A stretch of 64,000 nt of DNA, taken from assembly GCA_947846985.1 (NCBI GenBank), contig CANTUZ010000004.1, positions 50,817,672-50,881,671 of the forward strand. Direction: 5' to 3'. This document shows positions 47,225 through 59,275 of the stretch, one piece after another. Made by a program: the position numbers and the translations under genes. Origin of the DNA: Fratercula arctica. Lineage: Eukaryota; Chordata; Aves; Charadriiformes; Alcidae. Under the pieces are notes generated by a model, which was not told the DNA's origin, searched no databases, and saw nothing but the letters and a program-made list of their open reading frames with translations. Numbering within the stretch: the first letter of the stretch is position 1; the number at the start of each line of letters is the position of its first letter.

Positions 47225-50200
47225 GTAAGTATTTTACTACTCAATGTGAACCTGATTCTTAAAATATGTTGTTTACAGTACCTCTATAAACATTTTTAAG
47301 AGTTTGTAGTAAATACACTGGAGCATAAGCATATTAAAACTTCATGTAACTTCATTTTCTGTGATAGTTAAGATTCTTAATCTCTCTATGGGCTAGCAAT
47401 AGTCAGAAATGCTTACAATATGAACAAAAGCCTAAAGTCAGACTGATCCCAACGGTTGGCTGAAAATGACATAACTGTGAACTAGTCTTCTCATTTGCAT
47501 TTATGTTTTTTACTGTGTGACCCAACTGGCAAGAGATCTGGGGTGATGTCTTTTCCTTGATGTGACATGTTCAGGTATGAATGACCCATGCCACTATTCT
47601 TTGCATATTACAGCCTTTAAGGGGAGTGTTTTATGTGTCCTTATGTGCTTTCATTGGTGCTGCAAAGATGAGGGCCATGTTAATATTACTCGGAAAGAAA
47701 CTACTAAGGCTTTGTTCCCTCTTAGACTCAACGAAAGCGCCGTGGAGGAGCAGTTAATTCTAGGCAAGCTCGGAAACGAAACAGGTTGATGGCTTCTACT
47801 ACAGAAATGGCTTCAGAAGCAGAGCCAATAGAACTTGAAGAAAGTGGTAAGCTTTCTTTTTAACTTAGTAAGAACATAAACTGCTTCTAGAGGGTTGGAG
47901 TCACACATAACCTGTATTTTGGCCAATTTCTAGGCTCTTTACTGGAGAGGAAGGGAAACATGATTTTCGAAAGTGTCTAGTATGGCATCTACAAACAACA
48001 AGGCTATTGACAACTGTTTTAGTTTGTTACTGAGATGCGATAGGTTCACCACTAGTGATAGATCAGTTGTGTGAGAAAGGTACTCAAGTGCTGCTGAAAC
48101 ATACGAATGTCTACTCTGATGAGCTGGGAGTTAGTGCAGCTGCCATTACAGATAATGGCAAACTAAGTTTGGGAACTCCCAAGTTTTAAGAAGATAATGA
48201 AAAGTTTGTCATTAGTCGTGCCCTGTCCCTAAAGGAGAGGCAGTGCTTGGTCAGTGTGTTTTTACAAAAAGTATCAGAATTTTAAAAGCCTCCTTGAGGC
48301 TTTAAATAGATATTTAAATTGCCTTCTGAAATCCTAGGAAAGCTTAAAAGTAACTGTTGGTGTCCAGGTAATTACGTGGCTTTTTCAGTTTTTGCGGTGC
48401 ATTTGGCTATGAAAGGTTGGACAAGACACGAGACAGGAACATTTACAGCATGGTACTGTAAAATTATTATATCCTATATGATTGCCATTTTATTCTGTGA
48501 GATAAACATTCTCCTGTGTCAGATGAATAACCTGTTGCTGTGTACCTCCCACAAGCTCTTGTCATACAACAGAACTGTGTGAGGAGCTCAGCTGCTGTTC
48601 TTCTTCCACTGCAACTTGCAGAAGCCAGCGATGGTAATGCTCTGCATGGACTGCTGAGGGCAAAGCTTGAGTGAAATGTTGGTTACATTCCTGAAGAGAG
48701 GAGCCTGGTACATAGTGGCAGGCAATTTTATTCCTTTGCAATCTTTGATCTTGACTCTAACATTGTGTTTTTAAGCTGGTGAAGAAGTCGTAGATCTCAC
48801 ATGTGAATCTTCTGATCCTGTAGTTGTTGATCTAACTCACAATGATTCTGTTGTGGTGAGTAGTGAATAGCACACTTAGCTAAATCTTGTAGTCAAAATA
48901 AGTTTGTATTGTGCTCCCTGGTAGCATCTGGCTTTAAGGATAAGTTTTAAGTTCAAAGTTGACTTGTCAGTGCATGAAAGCCACGTGTTACAGGTCAACA
49001 CAGAAGCTGCTCTGGAGGTACACTTGCAGATAGTTAGAGGGTAATCTAAAATAGCTTTTTGCTCCAGATCTTGGGGAGGATACATACCAATCAAGAGTAA
49101 TGTAACATAAGGAGATTCAATTTAAAGTTGAAGCTATTCCAGATATATCAAAGGTATAGGCCAACGATTTAAATAAAAATTGAAGGAGATAACAGTTAGT
49201 CTTGTGAAGTCAAAGACTAACTGTTAAGTGCAACGTTGGTTTAAGGCTCTCCTGTCAGAGAGATGCCAAGCACAACCATGACCATGATTCAAACTGTTCA
49301 GTTTCTTATTCCAAGAAGTATTAAAAAATTTACTTTTTTTAGTGCTATTTTTAAAGCTAGAATATTATTTGATGCCATCCATGTTGTAGATTATAACCTC
49401 ACTTTTGGGATGCCACTGCTGCCATGCAGAACCAGAAACAAGCAGCAGGAATAGCATAGGAACAGTCCTGCTGGGATTGTTCCTAAGCCTTTGAAAAGGA
49501 AAGGCCTCAGACTTTACGACATAAGCTGCATTGCCCCAGCTGTGTTCCACCAAAGACAATAGCAGGTTTGGGGTTGATTTTCCCCCCCCCCCCCCCCCCC
49601 TTCAGCAACTGTTAATCTAATATGAAGTGTTTATGGATCTCACACCTGAATTTGCCTCTTTGGGGGAGAAAGAGGGAAAGAGTCTCCTCCAGCCTAAATC
49701 ATATTAGGGTACTGAAACTGGGGAGCAGGGAGAAGAGCGTTCAGATGATTTTTCTAAGCTGCCTCCATTTCTATCCCTTTGCAGCAGTGTGAGCAGAACC
49801 AGAAGCAACCACCTATTTTCATAGCAGCAGCTAATGTACTACCGCTTTTAACATTCTTAATCAAAGTGAGAGTGATATCCTACCATTCTTAGCTTGTTTT
49901 GTTGTGAATGCTTAGCTTAGCTGGTGTTTGTATGTAGCACTAGGGGTGCACACCAAAGTCTAATTGTATTTTCTTTTCTCTCCCTTCCCATATATATCGA
50001 TGCAAGATTGTTGAAGGTGAGTTGATGTTTTTACAGTTGATAATGGAGTTGTCCTAAACTTAATTTTTTCTTTTTCTTTTCTAACGAACTTGAGCATCAT
50101 GGATTGAAAATCCAAAAGGCAAAGAACAGTGCTAAAGTATCTGCCCAGTGTCTTAGAGAATGGATCCAACCTGTGTTTGATAGTCACTATCAGAGCTTGC

Positions 50201-53200
50201 AAAAAGTATCTGAAATAAAATACATCAAAGCTGCTCAAATATGTTGTTTTCCAAATACAGAAGTTCTGTAAGCCCGGAGTTGATAATAATTTTAATTAGC
50301 ACTTTTAACACTGGAATATCTGCTTTGAATGAGAAAATGTTGAAATGTTTGGGTTTTTTTTTTTAGCCTGTATTGCAGTGAAGGAACTAAAGAAGAAAGT
50401 TAGTTGTGGTCATAGTACTCGCTTTCATTATCTAGTCCAGCACGCCTCAAACTGACAAGTACTAATAAGAGTGGATTTTTTTTTCTACTTTAAGTGTTAC
50501 AACAGTTATAGCTATAAAGAAGTTAATCCTTTACACCTTTCAGATCTTGTTCTGATTATAATATCTGAGGTGTATTAGTACGTTGTTAGCTGCTTACTTA
50601 GAATGTAATCTGTTCTGTGCTCTGAATGAAGCCAGAGCAAGTAAAAAATACTTGCAATAGAAGTTGTAGCTGAACACTTATGCAGGAAGGAACTTTCATT
50701 TTGTGGCTATTTATGTAATTTTAATTGATCAGTGCTTGATAATTGTTACATGTACGCTGGAGTTGCAGAGATAATTATTGCATGCGGTTTCTAATTGTTA
50801 AAATGCAAATAGCAGTTCTTTAACTTTTGCATGTTACAGAGCAGGCAATTAAACATTTATCTGCTTTTGTCTTGGGCAGTATAACTTCCTTTTCAAGTTA
50901 CCTTAACTCAGGAGGAAGACAATGAACATTTCTAAGGAGATGCTGCTTAAAGTATTTTTATAATTTCCAACTACCGTTCTTAAAAAGACTCGTTTCATAG
51001 AAACTGCCTTTGATTGGGGGAGGTTTGGTTTAACGCAGATAAAAAGTGTAACAGTTCAGCATCATACCTGGATAGAGCAATGAACACCCATAGCGGCTCC
51101 ATAATTTAAATCTTTAGACTTGATCATCTCTTCCATCACTTCAGAGCACTTTCTGTGTTTTACCAGGCCTCTTTGTTGTATATGTGCTACCTCACCATGC
51201 TACTTGGAAACTTAACTTCAGTCCTCACTCTCTCTCTCTCATATCATGCAGCAACTGTCACAGTTCCTCAACGTAGTATCGTTAGCATTATCTGTTAGTA
51301 AGAATTGGGAGAGATAGCGTCCCTTTTAGGGGAGATTTATTCACAGGTAGTGTAACTATGTGAAACTTATGACCCAGGAAATATTTAAGATCATGTTTTA
51401 GCTGTTTGTAGGGTGAATAGAGCAAATGTTTTGTGTCAATGTGTAGCAAGCAGAATATTCACAATGTCTGGAAATATTCAGCCCTAATATTTAGAAAACG
51501 AGTTTGTTTAAGATTACTTTTAATCCAGATGAATATGGTCCATTTAAAATATGAACCATTACAGACTATTTATAATCATGCATTTCAAGGATAGTTCCAG
51601 GGAGAGAGAGAGAGAGATAGATATAAAAAATAGATATATTGCATCTAACTTACCAAAATTAAATTACAGAGAATCAGCGACAAAGGAGAAATCTTAGACT
51701 AAGAAGTCAGCGACAATCAGACAGCTGTGTACTGAGTAGCGATGATGAAGATGAACCAAGAGATAATGATGTGTATGTGACAGATAAAGTGTCTCGAGAA
51801 TTGGGACCACTGGAAGATGAAACTGCAAGTTCAAAGTATGTATGCCTTATCACCTACCAAACACTGAATTTTGCTTTTCTTATACGTACAGGACTAAGTT
51901 TTATTGCTATATCCTGGCTTTTCTTTGAAGTCTTAACTTATTCTAGTTACTTCCCACTTTCAGTAAGTACAGCATCACATTGCACGTGATGACTAAATGA
52001 TACCATGTGCACTGTAGGATAAAAGGCCAGCCCAGGAGAGGTGTACAACTTTGCATACCACCTTAAAGATGAATGTGGGGCATGGCAAGGAAGGAGGATT
52101 AGTCACAGGCCATAGCTCGTAATGTATTGCACTTACTTTTTGTGCAAAGCTCTGGTAGTCGGGTTAGATATGGAAGTATTTTCATTGGCGTAGGTTAGGC
52201 TTGGTATCATGAGACCAGCAGGCAGAAGCCTGGTAAATTCCAGTGAAAACTATTACTCATTCACTGTGTGGTTTGTTTTTTTTTTTTATACACTGTGCCA
52301 GTTGACTGCCTTTTTCCTCTTGGGCCAGCAACTATTCTTCCAAGATATACTTGCAAGGTTATTGTGCAGGTAATACTGCTACGGCCAGGTTTTGTTCTAT
52401 CCCATGAATGTCATGGAGCCTCTGATATGTTTGTATGTGAGATGATGATCTTGCTCTTCAGGCCAGATGCCTGCACAGTCAAGACCCCATTCTGTGGAGG
52501 AATGGTAAACTCCTGCTGTAGGAGCAATCCATTATATTAATGAATAATGTATAAGACACAATGTATTAGACTAATTGAATGAAATCAGGTGTCCGTGTGA
52601 CTAGGGAAGATGAATAACATGAGAATTGTGGTATAAACACTTTTTAAAGTGTTTTGAGGGGAAAAAAATACAGGTTTTAGTAAAGCCCATGTGCTTTGAG
52701 CCTTTTAGATTACTGGAAGGCAACATAAGGGAGAACTTGGAAATTTTGTGTATCAAGTCTTAAATATGCCACCTGAAGGGCTTATGGTATTCTAAAATGT
52801 AGTGCATTTTGCCAGTGGATTTGTAAACTTATTAAAAGTTTTTGTTGCTATGTAGGCGAATAAATCCCACTAATTAGTTGTTATGAAAAATTAATGTTTT
52901 GTTCTTTCAATCTCAAGCTTCTCTGTTAAAGAATGTGCATTCCTCCTCTGTTTAGGTAAGGCTAAAACAACTCAGTGCTGCAGCACTTAGCAGTGACGAA
53001 AAGGTACTGATGCTGGAGATTGCCCCAGAGCCGTCTACAGTGCTACTCTGTAGTTTTAGACTTACATGAAGGTTATCATCAATTGTAATTAATTACTGAG
53101 TTGGTATTATAGCTGCTGCATAAAGAATTTTAGTAAAAATGTGAGAATTAATGGAGTTAAATTATGTGTGTGAAACTAGGGGTAGAAGTTAGTAATGCTC

Positions 53201-54588
53201 ACTGCTAGTATTTAAGGTGACATGACGAAGGATATCTCATGCTTTCTGTTTCTGTTTGATAAATTACAAAGCATTGCTCAGCATGGGCAGTGACATAATA
53301 GAGCCAAGTATTTATGGTAAAGACTTACGAAAGCAGCTTACTGTGATTGTTTAAAATACAGATTAATCTGTAAATAAAAGTGGCGGGAAGTTCTTTCTCT
53401 TCCTGAGAGAGAATATTTTTCAGCAATTACAGTATGACACGTTCCTTAAGCAGAATAGCTATGTCTGTTAGTGTGTGTGCAATACAGCTGTCCTGGAGGC
53501 AGGACAGGTACGTCTGTCACCACAGGTTGGTAACAGCCACTGAGTTGGTCTTTCCTTCTCTGAACTAGAAATTTATTTTTTAATATTTCCTCACATTAGT
53601 ATGTTCCTGCCCTACATCTTACAAGGAAGGAGTTCTTGGTATGAGTATGTTACTGGGCTGGGATGTTGCTAAATTAGAATAGGACAGCTAGACGATCTTG
53701 ATACAAAACTCTTATTTATGACCTGCCGAAGGTTGATATTGCCATGGGTACACTGCACGGCACTGTAGACTGCTGCTACTTGTAATAACAGAGCAGGTGA
53801 CTAACTGCACTTGCTCCTGCTGAAAAGCAAGACGCTGTTTTCTTTAGGGAAGGGAGACCCCAACTACTTAGTAAATGCAACAGCTTGAGAGAGTTAAATG
53901 TACACAGGATCTTCAGAGGAAATGCGTCCTGGCTAGTCTGTGCAGTCAGATGGTTACGTGACATTTTATGTATCGGTAGTCCTCAATGCACGGTGAAATT
54001 AATGGATGTGTGTTCTTTCTGGTTTTGTTCTCTCTCCCACAAGGCCGTCTGGTACCGTTAGCTGTCCGATTTGCATGGATGGCTACTCAGAGGTAAGGAT
54101 CCACATGTTGTCATCATTTCTTTTTTGTCAGAGGGAGAACGGGGCAGAGGGTGAGCTGCGCGACTCTCTTGGCTTGTGTGAGACACTGGAGGCAGCTGGC
54201 TTGAAGTACAGTCCTTAGATGTAAGGTGAAACTGGCTTGTAACTCACAGGCATTTCTTAGTGGTGTAGGCAGAGGGAGGAACACTTCCCAAGATGGTGCT
54301 GAAAGGTCTTTGGGTTCCTGATTATTTAGTAGTAATGTACTGATTCCAGATACTCCAAGTGTGATTTGCCTGGTGCCAACAGACCAGCAACGTTGAATTC
54401 TTTGCTCCAAATACCAGTTGTGGTTTCTTTTCTTCCAGATTGTGCAAAGTGGACGACTGATCGTGTCAACCAAATGTGGCCACGTCTTCTGCAGTCAGTG
54501 CCTCCGTGATTCCCTTAGGAATGCCAACTCTTGCCCAACCTGTAGGAAGAAACTCACCCACAGACAGTATCATCCCATTTATATATGA
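47216..54588 (+). CDS. RNF4: RNF4, RING finger SUMO-targeted E3 ubiquitin ligase
   Basis: Coding exons are 47216-47224, 47726-47846, 48776-48855, 50007-50016, 51670-51835, 54044-54092 and 54439-54588, all AG/GT bordered and in phase. They encode 194 residues (human RNF4 has 190). A basic N-terminus (QRKRRGG) is followed by four SUMO-interacting motifs: PIELEE (37-42), EVVDLT (47-52), PVVVDLT (58-64) and SVVIVEE (68-74). Then come an Arg-rich patch, an acidic SSDDEDE segment and a C3HC4 RING: C136, C139, C158, H160, C163, C166, C177, C180, then HPIYI at the C-terminus. Known role: a RING dimer that binds poly-SUMO chains and ubiquitinates SUMOylated nuclear proteins for degradation, as in PML turnover and DNA repair. 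All zinc ligands and the C-terminal Tyr193 are present, so the gene appears functional. Confidence 0.97.
47726..47846 (+). CDS. RNF4: RNF4 exon: basic region and first SIM
   Basis: It encodes TQRKRRGGAVNSRQARKRNR, then a Ser/Thr/Met-rich linker, and ends AEPIELEES with SIM1. The donor is GTAAGC (47847). The first two residues, TQ, are absent from the usual human isoform; a small acceptor shift would explain this. Confidence 0.95.
48776..48855 (+). CDS. RNF4: RNF4 exon: SIM2, SIM3 and start of SIM4
   Basis: It encodes GEEVVDLTCESSDPVVVDLT and HNDSVV. The hydrophobic cores and flanking acidic residues are those of SUMO-binding motifs. The acceptor is TTTAAG and the donor GTGAGT (48856). Confidence 0.96.
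49582..49600. repeat. (C)19 homopolymer in RNF4 intron
   Basis: Nineteen consecutive C residues between TTTT and TTCAG. The length is likely polymorphic and may be imprecise in the assembly. Confidence 0.95.
50007..50016 (+). CDS. RNF4: RNF4 10-nt microexon completing SIM4
   Basis: ATTGTTGAAG lies between acceptor ATGCAAG and donor GTGAGT. It encodes Ile-Val-Glu plus the first base of the next Glu. These residues complete VVIVEE, the counterpart of VVIVDE in human RNF4. The phase (0 in, 1 out) is exactly that needed to join the flanking exons; skipping it would shift the frame. Confidence 0.92.
50017..51669. other. RNF4 intron, 1.65 kb
   Basis: Two parts of this intron (about 50070-50390 and 51560-51669) recur in the downstream RNF4 copy at 57.75-58.2 kb. 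A GA/AT microsatellite patch lies at 51602-51640. Otherwise AT-rich unique sequence. Confidence 0.6.
51670..51835 (+). CDS. RNF4: RNF4 exon: Arg-rich and acidic linker
   Basis: It encodes ENQRQRRNLRLRSQRQSDSC, then VLSSDDEDEPRDNDVYVTDK and VSRELGPLEDETASS. The basic patch corresponds to the arginine-rich motif implicated in nucleosome and substrate contact in mammals. It ends with two bases of Lys before donor GTATGT (51836). A mutated copy lies at 58191-58318. Confidence 0.95.
51836..54043. other. RNF4 intron, 2.2 kb
   Basis: Contains the 53620-53881 segment that recurs at 58590-58889. Open frames near 52268-52540 and 53776-53964 have no support. No named repeat is recognised. Confidence 0.55.
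54044..54092 (+). CDS. RNF4: RNF4 exon: first half of RING
   Basis: It completes Lys and encodes PSGTVSCPICMDGYSE, with zinc ligands C136 and C139. The donor is GTAAGG (54093). It is absent from the downstream copy. Confidence 0.97.
54439..54588 (+). CDS. RNF4: RNF4 terminal coding exon: rest of RING
   Basis: It encodes IVQSGRLIVSTKCGHVFCSQ, CLRDSLRNANSCPTCRKKL and THRQYHPIYI, then TGA. It carries six zinc ligands, the Arg after the last Cys that stabilises E2-ubiquitin, and the C-terminal aromatic that contributes to the RING dimer. Confidence 0.97.
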   Translation: MVQSGRLIVSTKCGHVFCSQCLRDSLRNANSCPTCRKKLTHRQYHPIYI

Positions 54589-57330
54589 GTACTTTGATTT
54601 CTCAGGACAGACTCAACTGGATTTTGGGGGAAAATGTCATGTTTTCAGTGCTCTGAGGATGTAAAGAGCAGCAGGTTGTGCACACATCCAAATAAAACTG
54701 ATTTTTTTGGAGAATAACTTGTACATATATAGACAGCTTTTTTATGGTCCAAGCTGCTTCTTGTTATGTCCCTGGTTATAACATTAAATTTGTGACTGTC
54801 TCTAAACTAGAGCAGCAGCCTGTGTCAGAAAGGAAGCAGCTAATCCATCTCCTTCTACTTTTTTAATGCTTAAATAAGAGGGGTCTGAGTATTTTGTTAT
54901 TTCTTACTCTTTAAATTAGTCCCGCCATCGCACACAGATATGGAGTAGTTACCTTTCAAAATACAGATGAGCAACTTGCCATTTCATTACGCTTTTGGTT
55001 TTATGCTCTAAGAAGCTCATGACTATCTTGCTTTCTGCTATACCATCTTTGCCCAAGGAGGGTAAGTTCTGTAACGATGGATCGTTTTGTTGTAAATCAA
55101 TATTAAATTGACAACCAGGGTAATGCAATAAAATAACCTGCTGTTAATCAGCAATCAGGTTTTTTTTAAGCAGAAGGCTTGAACTTGTAGATGTCTTTAT
55201 GAACTCCATGAGATCTAAAGTACGTAGACAAATCGCAACGTGTACAATGTGAAAATACTTCTTCAAATGTTTTAACTGCCAAGAATTCCTGTATTTGAAT
55301 CGCAACACTGAACTTATTTTCTAGTGTGATGTGATGGTCTCTTGGGTTTACTACTGTTCTATAGCGCTCTCTTCTATAGCGCTCTCTTCTGATAACTAAG
55401 GAGAATATAGTCTTCTCTAGGCTTGCTAGTGATGAGTAAGCAGCAAATTCGATGCTGTCCTTGTCAGCTGAATACCAAACTACCTACAAATCTTCTTACT
55501 GTATCAGGTGTACCCGGTGTAATGCTTAAAGTTCAGCGCGTTCACTTAACTCTTCAGTTTATACTGACACCTGACTGATTTTAGCCTGGTGCATGGGATT
55601 AAAAATTAAATAATTGTATTACCATGGATTTGGGAAGTAGAGGCTTTAAAAGAGGTTTGGTAGCAGTCTTGACTTGGCAGCTTTTTCAGCGAGAAGCTTA
55701 ATCTCCCTTGGCTGAGGGCTGTCCAGCTTTCTTTAAATGTGCGTGTTTTAAAAAGAAGTCAGATACATACAGAGAGAATTCCACTATGGAAGCAAGGCAG
55801 GAATACACAGGTTTATGCACTGTTATCCCGTCACTTTTTTTTTCCCCAGGTCTGAGTTATAAATGTCTGCTTTAAACCTGTTAACAGCGAAAATCTGTGA
55901 GCTGATGTGGAATCCCAGATGAGCTGATACAAACAGGAGTACTGTAACTAAACGTAGATGAGATGATTAAAACCAGTATTTTATGACCCGCATGTGCAGT
56001 AGACACATCTATGAAGGTTGAAATTCAGTCTATAAGAAAACCAAAAAGTCCAAAATTAAGCTTGGATGCCTTTTGGCAGTTGGTGGCTTACGATAAACCA
56101 TTAGGAGCACCATTCTGTGCCCTGGTGCAGCACAAGTGTAGGATGCATTTAGTTGACATTGATACCTGATGTGTCTTCGCTATAACCTGTCCTAGGGATC
56201 TGTAGGAATTAAAGCAGCTCTTCTAATTAGCGGTCTCAAGTTCTGTATTGAAGACTGCAACCCCAAAGTAAAGTTGTCTTTTTTATTTATTAGGTTGTTT
56301 AGGGATGTTTCTGGATGTAGTAATAGGGACAGAGTTTTGTTCCATGAAGGCTTGCTTAAAAAATGCAATGCTTTCCCCACCCTGGTTTGGAATAGTTTTG
56401 GGTCAGTCCCATTACCAGGAAAAAGCAGTTTCTGCGGTGTGGCAATACAGTAACTGCTAAAGTGTTACATACCTTTAGCTACTGTGTGCTCCCGTTGGTA
56501 ATACGAACTACAGGCAAGGGCTACAGCAGCCTTAGGATAATGTGGTGACAACAGCCACTGCCATTTGTGTCCCAAAACCTGTAGTAACGATGAAACAGTA
56601 CTAAAGATTGCTTAAAGAATTACTTGCGAGAAGAGAAGCAGCCCAACATTACAACTCAAGATATTTAAGGGCCACAGAAACAGCTTTCTCCCAGCAGCTT
56701 AAAAAGAAAAAAGAAGAAAAAAAATTGTGGCCAGTTTTCCTTGGGTGGCTACTGTACGAGAGGGACGATAAGAAGGGGATTTAAGGGATTACCTCGGGAT
56801 GAGGGCGAGTCACGTATCCGTGCATCCTTCACAGTGTACAAGCCATAGCCTAAAATGACTTTGCACAACTCCCTCCGTGTAAATACCACTTTATAGTTTG
56901 TGTCTCAATAAATAGATCTAATTGAAACTTAGATACCACAAACTATAAAATGTTTAACGAAGAAGTTTTTAGCTTTTGTGTACCCTGTGAAGTGCCACAG
57001 ATTTTTGTGCATCTCAAAATGAATTTTAAGCTCTCAGTACATGGAAAAATACTAAACTGTGTTACACGCTTTTGGTTTTTTTTAGGGAAAAAAAACAACA
57101 ACCAAACAAAAACCCCCAAAATATTTGAGTTCCAGTGATGTTTCACATTGGCAAGAAGTGATAGATAATATAAAGATTTTTTTTTTCATAATGTAAATGT
57201 ATGTCTTGTATATAGTTCAATTTTTCCTGTATTTAATTGTATTCATGTCTGTCTGTCCCATCTATGTTGGACTCTGCTGGTAGGCAAACAGTTCTTTTAA
57301 CAGGTGGAAATAAAACTATCAGTTTGATCA
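54589..57330 (+). terminator. RNF4: RNF4 3' UTR with alternative poly(A) signals
   Basis: AATAAA hexamers lie at 54691-54696, 55127-55132, 56907-56912 and 57309-57314. The first would give a 0.1 kb UTR and the last about 2.7 kb. The last is followed by a TTGTTCTTTT element like a GU/U-rich downstream site, so it is my choice for the distal end. The UTR includes a tandem CTATAGCGCTCTCTT repeat near 55362-55391 and a 13-bp inverted repeat around the third hexamer. Confidence 0.6.
56890..56949 (+). promoter_or_regulatory. Inverted repeat enclosing a poly(A) hexamer
   Basis: TTTATAGTTTGTG (56890-56902) and its exact reverse complement CACAAACTATAAA (56937-56949) flank a 34-nt loop that contains AATAAA. 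In RNA this would form a 13-bp stem presenting the hexamer. Confidence 0.75.
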
Positions 57331-57739
57331 ATCAGAATGGCTTGTTCTTTTAATCACGCTGTATTAATTGATTTGGAGGGGGGAGGGTGAAAATCCCAAA
57401 CCCCCAGATTTTTCAGTTTTTTTGGCCAGGGCGTGTTTGTGTGGGGAAAAGGAGAGAGGCGCTGCCTGGGCCGGCAGTGAGGAGGGGACGATGGCAGGGC
57501 ACAAGTCCTGCTCCAGAGCAGGGCGATGCAGAGGTGGGCACGGGAGAGGCGGGGGACAGAGGGGGCTCTCGTTGAAGGGGGGGCTCTGTTGGGGTGTCCC
57601 CCTGCTGTAAGAGCCGCTGGCGAAGCTGAGGTTGACTGCGGCACACGGGCGGCACATATGAAAGGCCATGCTGGAGAGAGGACGAGGAGGAATGCCGAGG
57701 GGGGGACCAGACACAGTAGTGGTTTGAAAGTCACTATAA
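57331..57739. other. GC-rich spacer between RNF4 and its partial copy
   Basis: About 57430-57720 is G-rich on the + strand and GC-rich, unlike its neighbours. Open frames on both strands (for example 57354-57953 on -) follow from the composition. It shows no similarity to RNF4 that I can see and no named repeat. Confidence 0.5.
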
Positions 57740-59275
57740 AGCTTATTTTTATTTCTTCTCCAAACAAACAAACTAAACAGATGCTTTTCCAACGAACTTG
57801 CACACCATGGATTAAAATTGCGCTTACCAGAAGGCAAAGGACAGCGCTAAAGTGTCTGCCCAGTGTCTTAGAGAACGGATCCAGCCCGTGCTTGATAGTT
57901 GCTGTCAGAGCTTGTAGAAAGTATCTGAAATAAAATACATCAAAGCTGCTCAAAGTACGTTTTCTTGTTTTCCAAATACAGAAGTTCTGTAAGCCCGGAG
58001 TTGATAATAATTTTAATTAGCACTTTTAACACTGGAATGTCTGCTTTGAATGAGAAAATGTTGAAAGGTTTTTTTAGCCTGTATTGCAGTGAAGGAAGTT
58101 ACAGGCTCTTTAGAATCACGCATTCCAGGGCTAGTTCCAGGGCTATATGTTTTATAATATATCTAACTTACCAAAATTCAACTACAGACAATGAACAACG
58201 AAGGGGAACTCTCACACTACGAGGCCAGCGACAGCTGGACATCTCTATACTGATTGGCGATGATGAAGATGAACTAAGAGATAACAATGTGTATGTGACA
58301 CACAAAGTGTCTTTCTAAAGTCTTAATTTCTGATAAACTGTACAAACTGATTTTTTTTCCAAGCTTTTTGGTTCTGATTACTGTGCTAAAACTTCAGACC
58401 TAAAATATAATTGCATTTCTAGAGAAGAACTCATTCAAAAAACCACCACAAACTTTTGTTCTGTTGTTCATGAGATCATTATCTAGTGTACCTTACTGTA
58501 TGGCTTGAGATATGCCAAAATGCTCGCAATACGTAAAAGACACAGCCAAACCCTCTGAAAATATGCTTCCTGTAATCACACATTTTATCAGGAAGGAGTT
58601 CTTGGTGTGAGTGTGTTACTGGGCTGGGATGTTGCTAAATTAGAGTAGGGGATGTTTGCATTTCTGACAACCACTTTCACTTCTAGAAAGCACAGCTGCA
58701 TGGTTTTGTTACAAAACTCTTATTTATAACCTGCCGAAGGTTGATACTGCCATGGGTACGCTGCACGGCGCTGTAGACTGCTGCTACTTGTAGTAACAGA
58801 GCAGGTGACCAATTGCACCTTCCCCCTGCTGAAAAGCAAGACGCTGTTTCCTTTAGGGAAGGGAGACCCCAACTACTTAGTAAACGCAATCTTAAATTTG
58901 TGGCTGTCTCTGAGCTAGAGCAGCAGCCTGTGTCAGAAAGGAAGCAGCTAATCCATCTACTTTTTTAATGCTTAAATAAGAGGGGTCTGAGTATTTTGTT
59001 ATTTCTTACTCTTTAAATTAGTCCCGCCATCGCATACAGATATGGAGTAGTTACCTTTCAAAATACAGATGAGCAACTTGCCATTTCATTACGCTTTTGG
59101 TTTTATGCTCTAAGAAGCTCATGACTATCTTGCTTTCTGCTATACCATCTTTGCCCAAGGAGGGTAAGTTCTGTAACGATGGATCATTTTCAGATGAGAT
59201 TGATTTAACTGACAACCAGGGTAATGCAATAAAATAACCTGCTGTTAATCAGCAATCAGGCTTTTTAGGCAGAGG
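57740..59275 (+). pseudogene. Partial tandem RNF4 pseudogene lacking the RING exons
   Basis: Four blocks match RNF4 in order and orientation: about 57775-58098 (50080-50390, intron), 58104-58314 (51560-51800, intron end and part of the Arg-rich/acidic exon), 58590-58889 (53620-53881, intron) and 58892-59275 (54783-55170, 3' UTR). Introns are kept, so it arose by DNA duplication, not retroposition. Between blocks 3 and 4 both RING exons are deleted. The exon remnant keeps an open frame and its CAG acceptor but has many substitutions and runs into TAA at 58316-58318. No RING ligase can be made. Confidence 0.93.

Noticed and set aside
57354..57953. 199-codon - strand frame
   Set aside because: It crosses from the G-rich spacer into the RNF4 pseudogene intron, and its Pro/Ser-rich content comes from base composition. 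There is no splice or promoter support.
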